From Lithobates sylvaticus (taxonomy: Eukaryota; Chordata; Amphibia; Anura; Ranidae), in NCBI GenBank assembly GCA_028564925.1, contig CM053028.1:629696995-629760994 (forward strand): a stretch of DNA of 64,000 nt. Direction: 5' to 3'. Under the pieces are notes generated by a model. The model was given only the letters and a program-made list of their open reading frames with translations. It did not search any database and had not been told where the DNA came from. Made by a program: the position numbers and the translations under genes. Shown piece by piece: positions 9,656-20,421 of this stretch; the first letter of the stretch is position 1, and every line of letters begins with the position of its first letter.

Positions 9656-11474
9656 CTACTTGCCCCAGGAGTCCTTGAGACCCGTTGCGCGGTTGAACCG
9701 GGCTTGCCCGGTGTGTGGTCCTTGCGGTCGGCCGACGAAGTAGACGAAGCGCTCGAACTGGAACTTTTCGTCAGGTGCGCGTTGGCCAGCGAAGGCTCCA
9801 CATAGGCGGTCACCACCTTGAGGCTGTTCCGGGTTGAGCAGCGTCAGGAAGTCCTTGCCGCCCGCATCGGGCTGCGGGTCGGTGAACAGGCGGTCGTACA
9901 GGCGCACCTCGGCCTGCACGCCGTCCGGCCCACGCCCACCCAGGTGATGGCGGCCTTGACCTTGACGCTGTCCGCACCCGGCGTGCCGCTCTTGGTGTCG
10001 GGCACCACGGTGGCCAGCACCTTGGTGACGTTGCCCTCGCATCCTCTCGCACCCGTGCACTCGATCACGTAGCCGCCCTTCAGGCGCACCTTGTTGCCCG
10101 GGAACAGGCGCTTGTAGCCCTTGGGCGGCACTTCGGCGAAGTCCTCGCGCTCGATCCACACCTCGCGGCCCAGCGTGAAGCGGCGCACCGGCACCTGCTG
10201 GCCTTCGGCGGCGTGGGGCAGGGCGGGGCAGCTCGCAGGCTTCCAGGTGCTCGGCGCTGCCGAAGACCTCGGCCCAGTTGGTCAGCTCCAGCTTGAGCGG
10301 GTCCAGGCCACCATGCCGCGATGGGCCTGGTTCTCCAGGTCCTCGCGCAGGCACCTTCCAGGGTGGAGTAGTCGATCCAGGCGTAGTCCTTGGTCACGCC
10401 GATGCGCTCGCAGAAGGCCTGGATGCTCTGGGGCGTGTAGCCACGGCGGCGCAGGCCGACGATGGTGGGCATGCGCGGATTCGTCCCAGCCGCTGACGAT
10501 GCCGTTGTCCACCAGATGACTTGAGCTTGCGCTTGCTGGTGATCACATAGGTCAGGTGCAGGCGCGAGAACTCGTACTGGCGCGGCTGCGGCGCGGCGAT
10601 CAGGCCGCCTTCGCGCAGATGGTCCAGCAGCCAGTCGTAGAACGGGCGCTGGTCCTCGAACTCCAGCGTGCAGAAGCTGTGGGTGATGTGCTCCAGCGCG
10701 TCCTCGATGGGATGGGCGAAGGTGTACATCGGGTAGATGCACCACTGGTTGCCGGTGTTGTGATGCTCGGCATTTGGGGGGGCCGGCCACGCGGTAGATG
10801 GCGGGATCGCGCAGGTTGATGTTGGGCGATGCAATGTCGATCTTTGCGCGCAGGACGGCAGCGCCATCGGGCAGCTTGCCGTCGCGCATTTCGCGAAAGC
10901 GCGCCAGGTTCTCGGCACGGTGCGGCTGCGGAACGGGCTGTCCACGCCGGGGCGTGTGAAATCGCCGCGGTTGGCCTTCATGTCGTCGGCGCTTTGCTCG
11001 TCCACGTAGGCCAGGCCCTGCTCGATCAGGTACTCGGCCGCGCGGTACATGAAGTCGAAGTAGTTGCTGGCGAAGTACAGGTTCTCGTGGCCGTCGGCTT
11101 CCTTCCAGCCGAAGCCAGCCAATGGACGGCATCGATGATGCTGTCCACGTACTCCTGGTTTCCTTCTCGGGATTGGTGTCGTCGAAACGCAGGTGGCAGG
11201 CACCTTCGTAGTCGCGCGCCAGGCCGAAGTTCAGGCAGATGGCCTTGGCGTGTGGCCCACGTGCAGGTAGCCATTGGGTCGGGCGGGAAGCGTGTGCGGA
11301 TCTTCGCCACGTCCACCTGGCCCTGGTTGTGGTGGTCGGCCATCACCGGGGTTCCACCCCAGCGGCGCTGGGCGTGGGTACCGTTGGCCAGGTCGGCTCG
11401 ATGATTTTTGGCGCAAAACGTTACTCGGTTTGACCGGATCTTTGGAGATGGGGGAGGCGTCCAGCAGAGCTCAT
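9656..11474 (-). CDS. glnS: Glutaminyl-tRNA synthetase
   Basis: Charges tRNA-Gln with glutamine in the cytoplasm. Class I signatures are present: FPPDPNGYLHVGHA (HIGH motif as HVGH), then LRFDDTNPEKENQEYVDSII with the typical GlnRS DDTNP, DAVHWLGFGWKEADGHENLY, and the KMSKS equivalent near VITSKRKL. Further landmarks are QWCIYPMYTFAHPIEDALEH, ITHSFCTLEFEDQRPFYDWL, and the C-terminal beta-barrel blocks RLYDRLFTDPQPDAGGKDFL and FQFERFVYFV. The ending FNRATGLKDSWGK is typical. The N-terminal SNVLRQ...DLANGTHAQRRWGG places the start near 11,474, after at least one shift. About 605 codons agrees with bacterial GlnRS plus extension. Eight or more indels. Confidence 0.93.
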
Positions 11475-11702
11475 CGCAGCATTGTGCGCCCGCCTGCAGA
11501 CCCGCTCCCGGACGGCTTTCGGACAGCCGCGCCAGCCAAGGGTTGAGGCATTTGGAAACAAAATTGTAGAAAAGCCTGCCATCCGTAGACCCCTCTCGCG
11601 CGTTGAGATGCAGGGCGTATGCCGTCCCCCTGTGCCAAAGTGCGGGAAGGCGGCACCAGCGCAATGCCTGCCACGCCTGTCCAACTTCGAGGAGTAGACA
11701 CC

Positions 11703-12073
11703 ATGACACCGACAGCTTCCCGTGGGTTGCAAAAGCAGCAGCAGCCGGCCTGGCCTGGCCGCCCTCATGGCTTCGGGGGCGCCGCCCCAGGCCCGTGGCG
11801 ATGTGCAATGGTCCATCAGCCTGAATTCGCCGGGCATGTATGGCCCGCCGTCTATGTCGCGCCTGCCCCCGTCTATGTGGCCACCACCCCCCCAGCCCAT
11901 CTACTACGGCTTCCCCCGCCGCCGGTCTACTACGCGCCGCGCGCCGTCTACCGTGCTCCGCCCGTCGTGGTCGTTCCCGGCTACGGATACGGCTATGGCG
12001 GCGGCTATCGGGGTGATACCGGGGTGAATACCGCCATGGCCATGGCTACGGGCATGGCCACTGGCGCCGTTGA
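11703..12073 (+). CDS. Exported proline/tyrosine-rich (PXPV-repeat-like) protein
   Basis: ATG at 11,703 follows GAGGAG at 11,691-11,696. The first residues (MTPTASRGL...) lead, after a frame change, into an alanine-rich hydrophobic signal ending near ARGDVQWSISLNSPGMYGPP. The mature part is built of V/P/Y repeats: VYVAPAPVYVAT, PPPVYYAPRAVYRAPPVVVV, then PGYGYGYGGGYRG and a histidine/glycine tail before TGA. Short secreted proteins of this kind, including PXPV-repeat proteins, are common in Burkholderiales and have no assigned function. A strong terminator follows 30 bases later. Confidence 0.65.
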
Positions 12074-12103
12074 TCTGAGCGGAGCCGCGCTGAACCGACT
12101 CTT

Positions 12104-12126
12104 GCCGCCCTTGGGGCGGCTTTTTT
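12104..12126 (+). terminator. Intrinsic terminator
   Basis: Perfect 7-bp GC stem (12,104-12,110 with 12,114-12,120), three-base loop, and six T. It ends the transcript of the proline-rich protein gene and isolates aroQ downstream. Confidence 0.9.
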
Positions 12127-12200
12127 CCGTGTTGCCTGCGCCAGGACGGGCCGGGATGGCCCGCATAATCCAGCCCGTTGGAAACCTGGAGTGTCCCGCC

Positions 12201-12656
12201 GTGAAAACGTCTATGTCCTCAATGGCCCGAACCTGAACCTGCTGGCCTGCGTGAACCCGCCATCTATGGCTCCCCCAGACCCTGGCCGAGATGTCGTGCG
12301 CTGTGCCGAAGCCGCCTGCGCGCGCTAACGGGCTGGGGCTGGAGTTTCGCCCAGAGCAACCATGAAGGCGAACTGGTGGACTGGGTCCACGAAGCCGGCC
12401 GAGTGCACGCCGAAGGCCGCCTGGCCGGCCTGATCTTTCAACGCCGCCGCCCCCCCTACACCCACACCAGCGTGGCCCTGCTGGATGCCGTCAAGGGCAC
12501 GGGCGTGCCCGCTGGTGGAGCTGCACATCAGCAACGTGCATGCGCGCGGAGAGCTTCCGCCACCACTCCTACCTGTCGGCCGCCGCGCGCGCCGTGATGT
12601 GCGGCTTTGGCGTGGCCGGCTACGGCCTGGCCATTGACGCCGTGGCCCAGTGGTGA
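12201..12656 (+). CDS. aroQ: 3-dehydroquinate dehydratase, type II
   Basis: Third step of the shikimate pathway: converts 3-dehydroquinate to 3-dehydroshikimate. Signature blocks in order are VLNGPNLNLL, SNHEGELVDWVHEAG (the last is seen as NHEGELVDWVHEAGRVHAEG), YTHTSVALLDAVKG, VELHISNVHARESFRHHSYL and a C-terminal [18 protein letters not shown]. The catalytic histidine/glutamate pair is in the HISNVHARE block and the asparagine in NGPNLN. About 150 codons is the family size. The start is taken as GTG at 12,201, eleven bases after GGAG; an indel lies just after it. The stop overlaps the next gene's start, implying coupled translation. Confidence 0.9.
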
Positions 12657-13550
12657 ATACGCCCGCCGCCATTGAGCGCCTGCGCGCCCAGGCGCGGCGC
12701 CTGACCACGCCGCTGTCTGGCCGCGCAGCCCGAAGACGGCCACATGGTCTGGCATGTCTGGGCGAGGTACGCGCGGGCGAGCTGGCCCCGTCGTCATGCT
12801 GCACGGCGGCAGCGGCAGCTGGACGCACTGGCTGCGCTGCATGGACGCGCTGCTGGGCCCAGGGGCGCCAGCTGTGGATACCCGACCTGCCCGGCTTCGG
12901 CGATTCGACGGCGTGCACGGGCGGCCAGGATGCCGACACCTCTGGTCGAGCCGCTGCGCCAGGGCCTGCGGCAACTGCTGGCCGATGGCGGTGCGCGCCG
13001 CCGCCCCCCGCTGTGTGATCTGGTCGGCTTCTCTTTTGGCGGCATGACGGCCGGCATGTTGGCCGCCGCCGACGGCACGCTGGCCCGGCGCCTGGTGCTG
13101 GCCGGGGCGCCCGGCATGGGCGTGGGCAAGGGCCTGGCCGTGCGCTCAAGGGCTGGCGCCACCTGGCCAACGCCCGAGGCGCAGGCCGTGGCCCACCGCT
13201 ACAACCTGCCAGGCGCTGATGCAGCATGACGCCAGCCTCATCGACGAGGACACGTTGGCCCTGCATGTGCTCAACGTCGAGCGTGACCGCCTTCCGCGCC
13301 GCCGCTCTCGCACACCGACGTGGGCTGGCGCGTGCCCTGCAGGCCTTGGACGGCCCCGTATGGGCCATCTATGGCGAGCACGACGCGCTCTACCCGGGCC
13401 CCGATGATGCAGGAGCTGGCCCAGGCCTTTGCACGCCATGCGCGCGAGACATTCCGCGGCCTGGCGCTGGTGCCCGGCGCGGGCCACTGGGTCATGCATG
13501 AGCGTCCCGATGCCTTTGTGGCGGCATTGACCGCTGCGCTGGATTCCTGA
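12653..13550 (+). CDS. Alpha/beta-fold hydrolase
   Basis: Overlaps the aroQ stop as GTGA. After the N-terminal [20 protein letters not shown] the oxyanion block [18 protein letters not shown] appears, then the nucleophile elbow [20 protein letters not shown] (GFSFG, serine nucleophile), [15 protein letters not shown], the acid-bearing block [15 protein letters not shown] and the catalytic histidine in [20 protein letters not shown]. This is a complete triad in the right order for an esterase/lipase-like hydrolase of about 295 residues. The substrate is unknown. Coupling to aroQ is positional only; I see no shikimate link. Several one-base shifts. Confidence 0.82.
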
Positions 13551-13554
13551 GCGC

Positions 13555-13956
13555 ATGCGGCCCATCGAGCTGCACGAGGTGCAGTGGACCGCCACGCGCG
13601 CCCAGGGCGGCGGGCGGCCAGAACGTGAACAAGGTCTCCAGCGCCGTGCACCTGCGCTTTGACGTGCGCGCCTCGCGCCTGCCCGAGGCCGTGCAGCAGC
13701 GCCTGCTGGCCCTGCGCGACGGCCGCATCACCCAACGAGGGCGTGGTCGTCATCAAGGCCCAGCAACACCGCACGCAGGAGCAGAACCTGCGCGCCGCGC
13801 TGCAGCGGCTCAAACGTGCTGGTGGCCGCCGCCTATCCCGAGCCCATCCTGCGCCGCGCCACCCGGCCCACGCTGGGGTCGCAGCGGCGCCGCCTGGAAA
13901 GCAAGAGCCGGCACGGCGCCACCAAGGCCCTGCGCGGGCGCCCGCGCGACGATTGA
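13555..13956 (+). CDS. arfB: Alternative ribosome-rescue factor ArfB (YaeJ)
   Basis: Hydrolyses peptidyl-tRNA on ribosomes stalled without a stop codon. The ORF starts [18 protein letters not shown] five bases after the hydrolase stop. The release-factor GGQ motif falls at about 13,605-13,625 ([20 protein letters not shown], with the first glycines in a neighbouring frame because of one extra base). [16 protein letters not shown] follows, and the basic C-terminal tail that enters the mRNA channel is seen as [20 protein letters not shown]. About 133 codons fits ArfB (around 140). Confidence 0.9.
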
Positions 13957-14035
13957 TCCGGATTGACCCGGCCAGCGCAACAATGTGTGCTGCCGCTGGC
14001 GGCTTGCGCGGCACCCGGGCGTCCCTACATTAGGG

Positions 14036-14981
14036 ATGCAAGACTCCCACGCTCCCCACTCTCGCCCCCGGCTTTCCTCCGCCGCCGGTGCCCGGCTGCC
14101 GTGCTCTATGTCTCCCACGGCTCGCCCATGTTCCCGCTGGAGCCGGGTGAAACCGGCCCTGTGCTCGCGCAATGGGGCAGGGCGCTGCGCCAGGCCCACG
14201 GCCGCCTTGCGCGGCGTGGTCGTCATGTCGCCGCACTGGATGTCGCACGGCGTGGAAGTCATGACAGGCGCCACGCCCACCACCTGGCATGACTTCGGCG
14301 GCTTTTCCGCCCGCGCTCTACCAACTGCAGTACCCGGCCCCGGCGCGCCCCAGCTGGCGCAGGAAGTCATGGACCGCCTGCAGGCCGCAGGCATTGCCTC
14401 CACGCGCCAACGCGCAGCGGCCCTTCGACCACGGCGCCTGGGTGCCGCTGATGCATTTGCTGCCGGATGCCGACCTGCCCGTGGTGCAGCTGTCCCTGCC
14501 CGCCTCGGCCGGGCCGGGCCGAAACCCATGCGCTGGGCGCGGCCCTGGCGGGGCTGCGCGATGAGGGCGTGCTCATCGTCGGCTCCGGCAGCATGACGCA
14601 CAACCTGGGCGAATTCCGGGGCGGCACGGGCGAGGCCACGGTGCGGGTGGACGACGCCGTCCAGGCCCTGCGCAGCCAGGATGGCCTGCAGGACGACCAT
14701 GCCGTCGGCGGCTCCAGCGCCTCCTCGCCCTACGTGCAGGATTTCAGCACGCTGGAATCGAATCGCGCCTGCAGGCGCAGGACCTGCCCGCGCTGCTGGA
14801 CTACCGCGCCCGCGCGCCTTCGGCCCGGCGCGCCCATCCCAGCGAGGAGCACTTCATGCCGCTGTACTTCGCGCTGGGCGCGGCTGGCGCCATGCGCGGC
14901 CACGGTATCTTGAGCCGCGAAGTCATGTATTCCATCCCTGGCCATGGATGCGATGGCCTTCGAGACGCGCAGGCGGCATAA
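14036..14981 (+). CDS. Class III extradiol dioxygenase (LigB/DODA-type)
   Basis: Begins [14 protein letters not shown], then [20 protein letters not shown] with the first metal-binding histidine (SHGSP), [20 protein letters not shown] (SPHW), [29 protein letters not shown] (DHGxW), and [16 protein letters not shown] (GSGxxxHNL). These are the standard blocks of the YgiD/DOPA-4,5-dioxygenase group, non-haem iron or zinc enzymes that open catechol rings. The ending includes [14 protein letters not shown]. About 280-310 codons. The natural substrate cannot be told; no catechol pathway gene is adjacent. Multiple frame changes; the stop is approximate. Confidence 0.85.
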
Positions 14982-15074
14982 CCTCCTGCTGCCGCGGACT
15001 TGGCGAGGCGCCACAATGGCGCGTTGCCCGGACCACCCGGTCCTGGAAATCGCTAAAAAACCAAGGAGTCCGTG

Positions 15075-15731
15075 ATGATCGACCTGCCTCTGTTGGCGCT
15101 GGTGCGCCCCGCACAACCCGCACCGGGGCAGCAGCCCTGGCTGCTGGTGCTCATGCATGGCGTTGCAGCAATGAGCAGGATCTGTTCGCCTCGCATCGTT
15201 CGTGCCGCCGCAGTTCCACGTGCTCAGCCTGCGCGCTCCGTTTTCCATGGGGCCCTCAGCCATGCCTGGTTCCAGTTCACGTGGACGCCAACGGCACGCG
15301 CCACATCCACGCATCGCAGGAAGAGCACAGCCGCGCCCTGGTGGCCCAGACCGGCAGCAGGCCGGAGCGCGCTGGACATCCCTGCCCAGCGAACCGTGGC
15401 GGGCGGCTTCAGCAGGGCGGCATCATGGCGCTCAGCCTGCTGCTGACCCAGCCCGCACTGCTGCGCGCCGCCATGTGCTGGCACAGGCCGTCTGCTGCCC
15501 GAGGCCTTGCCGCACCAGCGCCTGACGCGGCCTTTGACGGCAAGTCGCTCTGGGTCAGCCACGGCACCTACGACAACGTCATTCCGCTGACCAGCGCCCA
15601 CGCCATTCGCAGCACGTGCAGCGCCTGCCGCTGCAACTGAGCTACCACGAATACCCGAGCATGCATGAGATCCGCCCCGACGAGCTGCAGGCCGCCATGC
15701 CTGGCTCAGGATCTGGGGCAAGCAGGGCTGA
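15075..15731 (+). CDS. Carboxylesterase/phospholipase (YpfH-like alpha/beta hydrolase)
   Basis: ATG at 15,075 follows AAGGAG at 15,063. Reads MIDLPLLALVRPAQPAPGQQ, then QQPWLLVLMHGVGSNE-like oxyanion block, SRALVAQT, the nucleophile GGFSQGGIMALSLLLTQPAL (G-F-S-Q-G), FDGKSLWVSHGTYDNVIPLT with the catalytic aspartate, and YHEYPSMHEIRPDELQAAM with the histidine. This is the small serine-esterase family (about 220 residues) related to YpfH and phospholipase/carboxylesterases, cytoplasmic. About five indels. The 3' end is taken from the TGA that follows the family's usual C-terminus. Confidence 0.8.
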
Positions 15732-15922
15732 GACGGTCGGGGTAAGCCGGGTAACGCGTTTTTGCCGGGCGCGCACGATGCCTGCGCAGAGAGCGAGGCG
15801 GCTTATAAACACAAGGCAGGGGCCGGTGTCAGCAAAGCCGGGGAACCCTGGTTTGTGCTTTGCTGTCGCACGTCCTGCGGCAACTGAGCTGCCAGCCCCC
15901 TGCCCAAGCAAAGGACCCATCC

Positions 15923-16846
15923 ATGCCAGAACGCGATCCCCAGACTTCCGCCCCCGCGCCAGATCCTCCGGCCCATCGGCTTTCGGCACGCCGCAGCGGT
16001 GCTGGCGGCTGCCGCCCTGGGGGGCGGTGGGCCTGGTGGTACTGGTGGCGTCCCGCCGCCGTGCCCGAGGCGCCGCCGGAAGTGGCGCAGGCGCCCGCCC
16101 AGTCCACCCAGCCCTCCGAACCTGAACCCGTCCCCGCGCCCGAGCTGACCGAGCCCCAGAACCCTGTCGATGCGCTGGAGCAACCCGCCTCCGGCCTGCC
16201 CGCGCTGCAGGACTCCGACGCCCATGTCACCCAGGCCCTCAACGCCTGCTGGGCCGTGACAAGGCAGGCAGCTTTCTGCCAGATGGACGGCTTTGTGCGC
16301 CGCGCCGTGGCCACCGTGGACAACCTGACCCGCTCCCAGGGCCCCTGCACGGCTTTGGCCCGTGCACCCGGCGCCGCAGCGTTTCACGTGGAGGGCTCGG
16401 CAGAGGCTGGTGAGGCGCAGGCCATCGCCCCCGCCAACGCCGCACGCTACAAGGCGTTTGTGACCTTTGTCGAGTCCATTCCCATGGACGGGCCGTCAAG
16501 CTCTATGCCCGGCTGTACCCCCTGTGTCCAGACCGCCTATGAAGACCTGGGCTATCCCAGCCGCTATTTCAACGATCGTCTCATTGCCGTCATAGACCAC
16601 CTGCGCGCCGCGCCGAGCCCGCCGGCCCGGTACAGGTACGGCTGACCAAGGTGGAGGGCGAGGTGCCCTCCATCCAGCCTGGGTGCGCTACGAATACGCC
16701 GACCCTGAGCTGCAGGCCCTGTCCAGCGGCCAGAAGATGCTGGTGCGCGTGGGCCTGGACAACGATCGCGCCCGCCTCAAGGCCGTGCTGGTGCGAGCTG
16801 CGCCGCCGCATTGCCACCGGCGAGATGGCCAAGCCCTGCGGGCTGA
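15923..16846 (+). CDS. DUF3014 membrane-anchored protein
   Basis: Starts MPERDPQTSAPAPDPPAHRL, then a hydrophobic W/V-rich segment (one membrane anchor) and a proline/glutamate-rich linker (STQPSEPEPVPAPELTEPQN). The globular part shows CWAVTRQAAFCQMDGFVRRA, VATVDNLTRSQ, ARYKAFVTFVESI, AYEDLGYPSRYFNDRLIAVI, and after a frame change VQVRLTKVEGEV, RYEYADPELQALSSGQKMLV and GELRRRIATGEMAK-like end. These blocks match DUF3014, an inner-membrane protein family of unknown role in proteobacteria. An AAAGGA precedes the start. It converges with the Lrp-type gene; the two ends are about 15 bases apart. Confidence 0.75.
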
Positions 16847-16862
16847 ATGTCCGGGATTCGGA

Positions 16863-17342
16863 TCAACCCTCCGCAGGCAGGGGCAGGGCGGTTTTGTACC
16901 GCACCTCTGCTTGAGCGTGAAGCTGGAGCGGGATCTTCTCTATGCCGGGAATGGGCGTGAGCTGCTCCACGATGAAGCGCTCCAGCGCGGCCGATGTTCG
17001 CCAGCGCCACGCGGATCAGGTAGTCGGCGTCGCCGCCTCATCAGGTAGCACTCCATGACCTCGTCGTGCTCGGCAATGCGGCGCTCGAATGTCGGCCCAG
17101 CGATTCCTTGGCCTGCGACTTGAGGCTGAATGTTGATGAAACACATTCAGCCCCAGCCCCAGCGCCGACGCATTGGCCAGCGCCACATAGCGCGCGATCA
17201 CGCCGGCCTTCTCCAGTGCCTTGACGCGCGCCAGGCATGGCGAGGGCGACAGATGCACGCGCCGCGCCAGCTCCACGTTGGACAGCGAGCCGTCCGTTTG
17301 CAACTCGGCCAGAATGCGCAAGTCGATGGTGTCCAGTTTCAT
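16863..17342 (-). CDS. Lrp/AsnC family transcription regulator
   Basis: MKLDTIDLRILAELQTDGSL and NVELARRVHLSPSPCLARVK form the AsnC-type helix-turn-helix (residues about 5-50), followed by ALEKAGVIARYVALANASAL and, in other frames, the RAM ligand-binding domain (HDEVMECYLM, DYLIRVA, IPGIEKIRSSFTLKQVRYKT). About 155 residues is normal. These proteins bind DNA as dimers to octamers and sense amino acids. It is divergent from the E1 dehydrogenase gene with only 100 bases between, so local control of that gene is likely. This arrangement resembles mdeR next to mdeB in Pseudomonas methionine/2-ketobutyrate degradation. Confidence 0.85.
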
Positions 17343-17442
17343 GTGCCGATTTTATGTAGATACCGCATGAAATTCTGGAATATGGCGTTTTCCTTATCCA
17401 TGAACGGCTGCTCTGCCGGCTGCCAGTCCTAAAGTGGCGGAC
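17343..17442. promoter_or_regulatory. Divergent promoter region, Lrp-type regulator / E1 dehydrogenase
   Basis: One hundred bases, AT-richer than the flanking genes, including TTTTATGTAGATACCGCATG and GAATATGG. It must hold the promoters of both divergent genes and is the natural site for the regulator to bind. I cannot define the operator precisely. Confidence 0.5.
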
Positions 17443-20085
17443 ATGAACGCACCACGCCACTGGCCGCGCTGGCGATATCGATACCGATCCCCAGGAAACC
17501 GCCGAATGGCGCGAGCCTTTCTGGCCTGGTCGCCACTGAAGGTCGCAGCGAGCGCGCTTCGTTGCTGGCTAGAGCTGGCGCGCATGGCGGCGCGAGCAGC
17601 GCCTGGCGCTGGCAGCCCGACCTGAACACGCCCTATGTGAACAGCGTGGCGGCGCAGCAGCAGCCGGTGTTTCCGGGCGACCTGGCCATCGAGGAGCGGC
17701 TGGCGTCCATCATGCGCTGGAACGCGCTGGCCATGGTGGTGCGCGCCAACCAGGCTATGGCGAGCTGGGCGGCCATATTGCCAGCTATGCCAGCGCGGCC
17801 GACCTGTTCGAGACCGGGTTTCATCATTTCTTCCATGCCCGGGAGGGACTTGAGCCGGGCCAGCACCGGGGCGACCTGGTGTTCTTCCAGCCGCACAGCG
17901 CGCCCGGCGTTGTATGCGCGGGCCTTCCTGGAAGGGCGGCTGACCGAGCAGGACCTGCAGCACTACCGCCAGGAGATCAGCGCGCCGGCTGCAGGCGCGC
18001 AAGGCCTGTCCAGCTATCCCCATCCCTGGCTGATGCCCGATTTCTGCAGTTCCCACGGCTCCATGGGCATTGGCCCCATCAGCAGAGTCATCTACCACGC
18101 GCGCTTCATGCGCTATCTCACGCACCGCCGCCTGCTGGACTGCAGAACGCAGGTGTGGGGCCGTGTTCGGCGACGGCGAGATGGACGAACCCGAAAGCAT
18201 GAGCGCTCTCACGCTGGCCGCGCGCGAGGGGCTGGACAAACCTGGTCTGGGTGGTCAACTGCAATCTGCAGCGGCTGGACGGCCCGGTGCGCGGCAACGG
18301 CCGCATCGTCGATGAGTCTGGAGCGGCTGTTTGCCGGCGCGGGCTGGAACGTGGTCAAGCTGCTGTGGGGCAGCGACTGGGACGGGGTTGTTATGCGCCG
18401 CGACCTCACCGGCACCCTGGCACGCACGCTGGCGGCACGGTGGACGGGCAGATGCAGACCTTCGCGCCGCCAATGACGGACGCTACAACCCGCGAGCATT
18501 TCTTCGGACAGAACCCCGAGCTGCCGCCCTGGCCCAGGGCCTGACGGACGAGCAGATCGTCCGCTGAAGCGCGGCGGCCATGACCTGAGTGAAGATCCAT
18601 GCGGCCTATGCAGCGGCTGCCGCCCATCGCGGCCAGCCCACGGTGATCCTTGCCCATACAAGAAGGGCTACGGCATGGGCTCGGCGGGCAGGGCAAGATG
18701 ACCACGCACAGCCAGAAGAAGCTGGACGAGTCCGACCTGATCGAGTTCCGCAACCGCTTCAACCTGCCGCTCAGTGACGAGCAGGCCAAGGGCCTGGCCT
18801 TCCATAAACCTGCCGATGACAGCGCCGAGATGCAGTACCTGCGCGATCGCCGCACGGCCCTGGGCGGCGCACTGCCGCGCCGTGAAACCGTGTGCGACCG
18901 CGTGCCCGTGCCCGGCCCTTGAGCAGTACGCGCAGTTCGCGCTGGCGCCTGCGGCAAGGAGATGAGCACCACCATGGCCTTTGTGCGCATGCTGGGCGGC
19001 CTGCTCAAGGACGCGCAGCTGGGGCCGCGCATCGTGCCCATCGTGGCGGACGAGGCGCGCACCTTCGGCATGGCCAACCTTTTTCAAGCAGGTGGGCATC
19101 TACAGCAGCCTGGGCCAGCGCTATGCGCCCGAAGACATCGGCTCGGTGCTGTCCTACCGCGAGGCGCTGGACGGCCAGATCCTGGAGGAGGGCATTCAGC
19201 GAGGCCGGCGCCATCGCCAGCTGGACGGCGGCAGCCAACAGCTACAGCGTGCACGGCCTGGCCATGCTGCCGTTCTACATCTACTACTCCATGTTCGGCT
19301 TCCAGCGCGTGGGCGACGCCATCTGGGCGGCGGCCGACCAGCGGGCGCGCGGCTTTCTGCTGGGCGCCACCTCGGCCGCACCACGCTGGGCGGAGAAGGC
19401 CTGCAGCACCAGGACGGCTCCAGCATCTGGTGGCGGCCACCATTCCCAACTGCAAAGGCCTGGGACCCCGCGCATGCGGGCGAGCTGGCCTTGGGATACC
19501 TGGACGCCGGCATTGCGCGAGATGCTGGTGGAGCAGCGCGACGTTTTTCTACTACATCACCCTGATGAACGAGAACTAACGCCCAGCCTGACCTGCCACA
19601 GGGCGCGGCCGAAGGCGTGCTGCGCGGCGGCTATGTGTTCGGCCGCTTTGGCGATGCGGGCCATGCCACGCAGCATGTCACCTTGCTGGGATCGGCGCCA
19701 TCCTCACCGAAGTGCTCAAGGGCCGCCGAGCCAATTGGCCAGCGAGGCATGGCGGCCACCGTGGTCAGCGTGACCAGCTGGAGCGAACTGGCGCGCGATG
19801 GCGTGGCCTGCGAGCAGCGCATGCTGCAGGTGAGGCCACCTGGCCAGCCCTGGATCGCCCAACTGCTGGACGGCACGCAGGGCCCGGTGATTGCTGCCAC
19901 CGACTTATGTGCGGCGCTGTGCCCGGAGACCGTGCGCGCCTTCCTGCCCGCAGGCCAGGCGGATTCCTCACCCTGGGCACGGACGGCTTTGGCCGAAGTG
20001 ACACGCGTGCCGCTTTGCGCGGCCACTTTGGCGTGGACGCGCACAGCGTGGCGCAGGCGGCGCGCCGCTGCAGCCAGCGGCCTGA
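17443..20085 (+). CDS. Homodimeric pyruvate/2-ketobutyrate dehydrogenase E1 (AceE/MdeB-like)
   Basis: Thiamine-diphosphate E1 enzyme that decarboxylates a 2-oxo acid. Landmarks in order: [68 protein letters not shown], the cofactor site [20 protein letters not shown] (GDGxxDE) and [107 protein letters not shown], and the C-terminal FLPAGQAD and [16 protein letters not shown]. About 880 codons agrees with AceE. No aceF or lpd follows, and the partner is an Lrp-type regulator, so the catabolic MdeB type is as likely as housekeeping AceE. Some fifteen indels. Confidence 0.88.
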
Positions 20086-20142
20086 GCCCGGCGGGCGAGC
20101 CGCCACCCCATACACTGACGGATACACCGACGGTGAAAATCA

Positions 20143-20165
20143 GCGGCCCCTGCGGGCCGCTTTTT
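20143..20165 (+). terminator. Intrinsic terminator after the E1 gene
   Basis: Seven-base GC stem (20,143-20,149 with 20,154-20,160), four-base loop and five T, about 60 bases beyond the E1 stop. Confidence 0.9.
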
Positions 20166-20421
20166 CGTGCGCACCCGAGAAGGCTGCGCGCGCTTTTTTT
20201 CCCTGCATTGATTAAGCCCGCGTTAAATGCGCTATTGGCTTATCGTTTTCGTCGGCTTGCATGGAAAAAATAGGGAGATACCACTAGAATTCGTATATAT
20301 AAGAAGATATTGCGCAAAGAGATGATCATTTGCTGCAATGGCTGCAGGCGTTGGGTTGATATCTCGTCAATATCCATTTTTGCCTCTTTCAATAATAATT
20401 CATTTCAGTGGATCGAAGACG
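20166..20421 (+). promoter_or_regulatory. AT-rich leader before the cytochrome gene
   Basis: About 255 bases markedly richer in A+T than the bacterial neighbours, with no recognisable protein. It follows a terminator and precedes a same-strand gene, so it should contain that gene's promoter; TATATATAA near 20,293 is a possible minus-10 region but I cannot fix the start. Confidence 0.35.

Noticed and set aside
17443-20085. Naming the E1 gene aceE or mdeB outright
   Set aside because: The context fits mdeB but the protein blocks are shared by both; no phylogeny can be done here.
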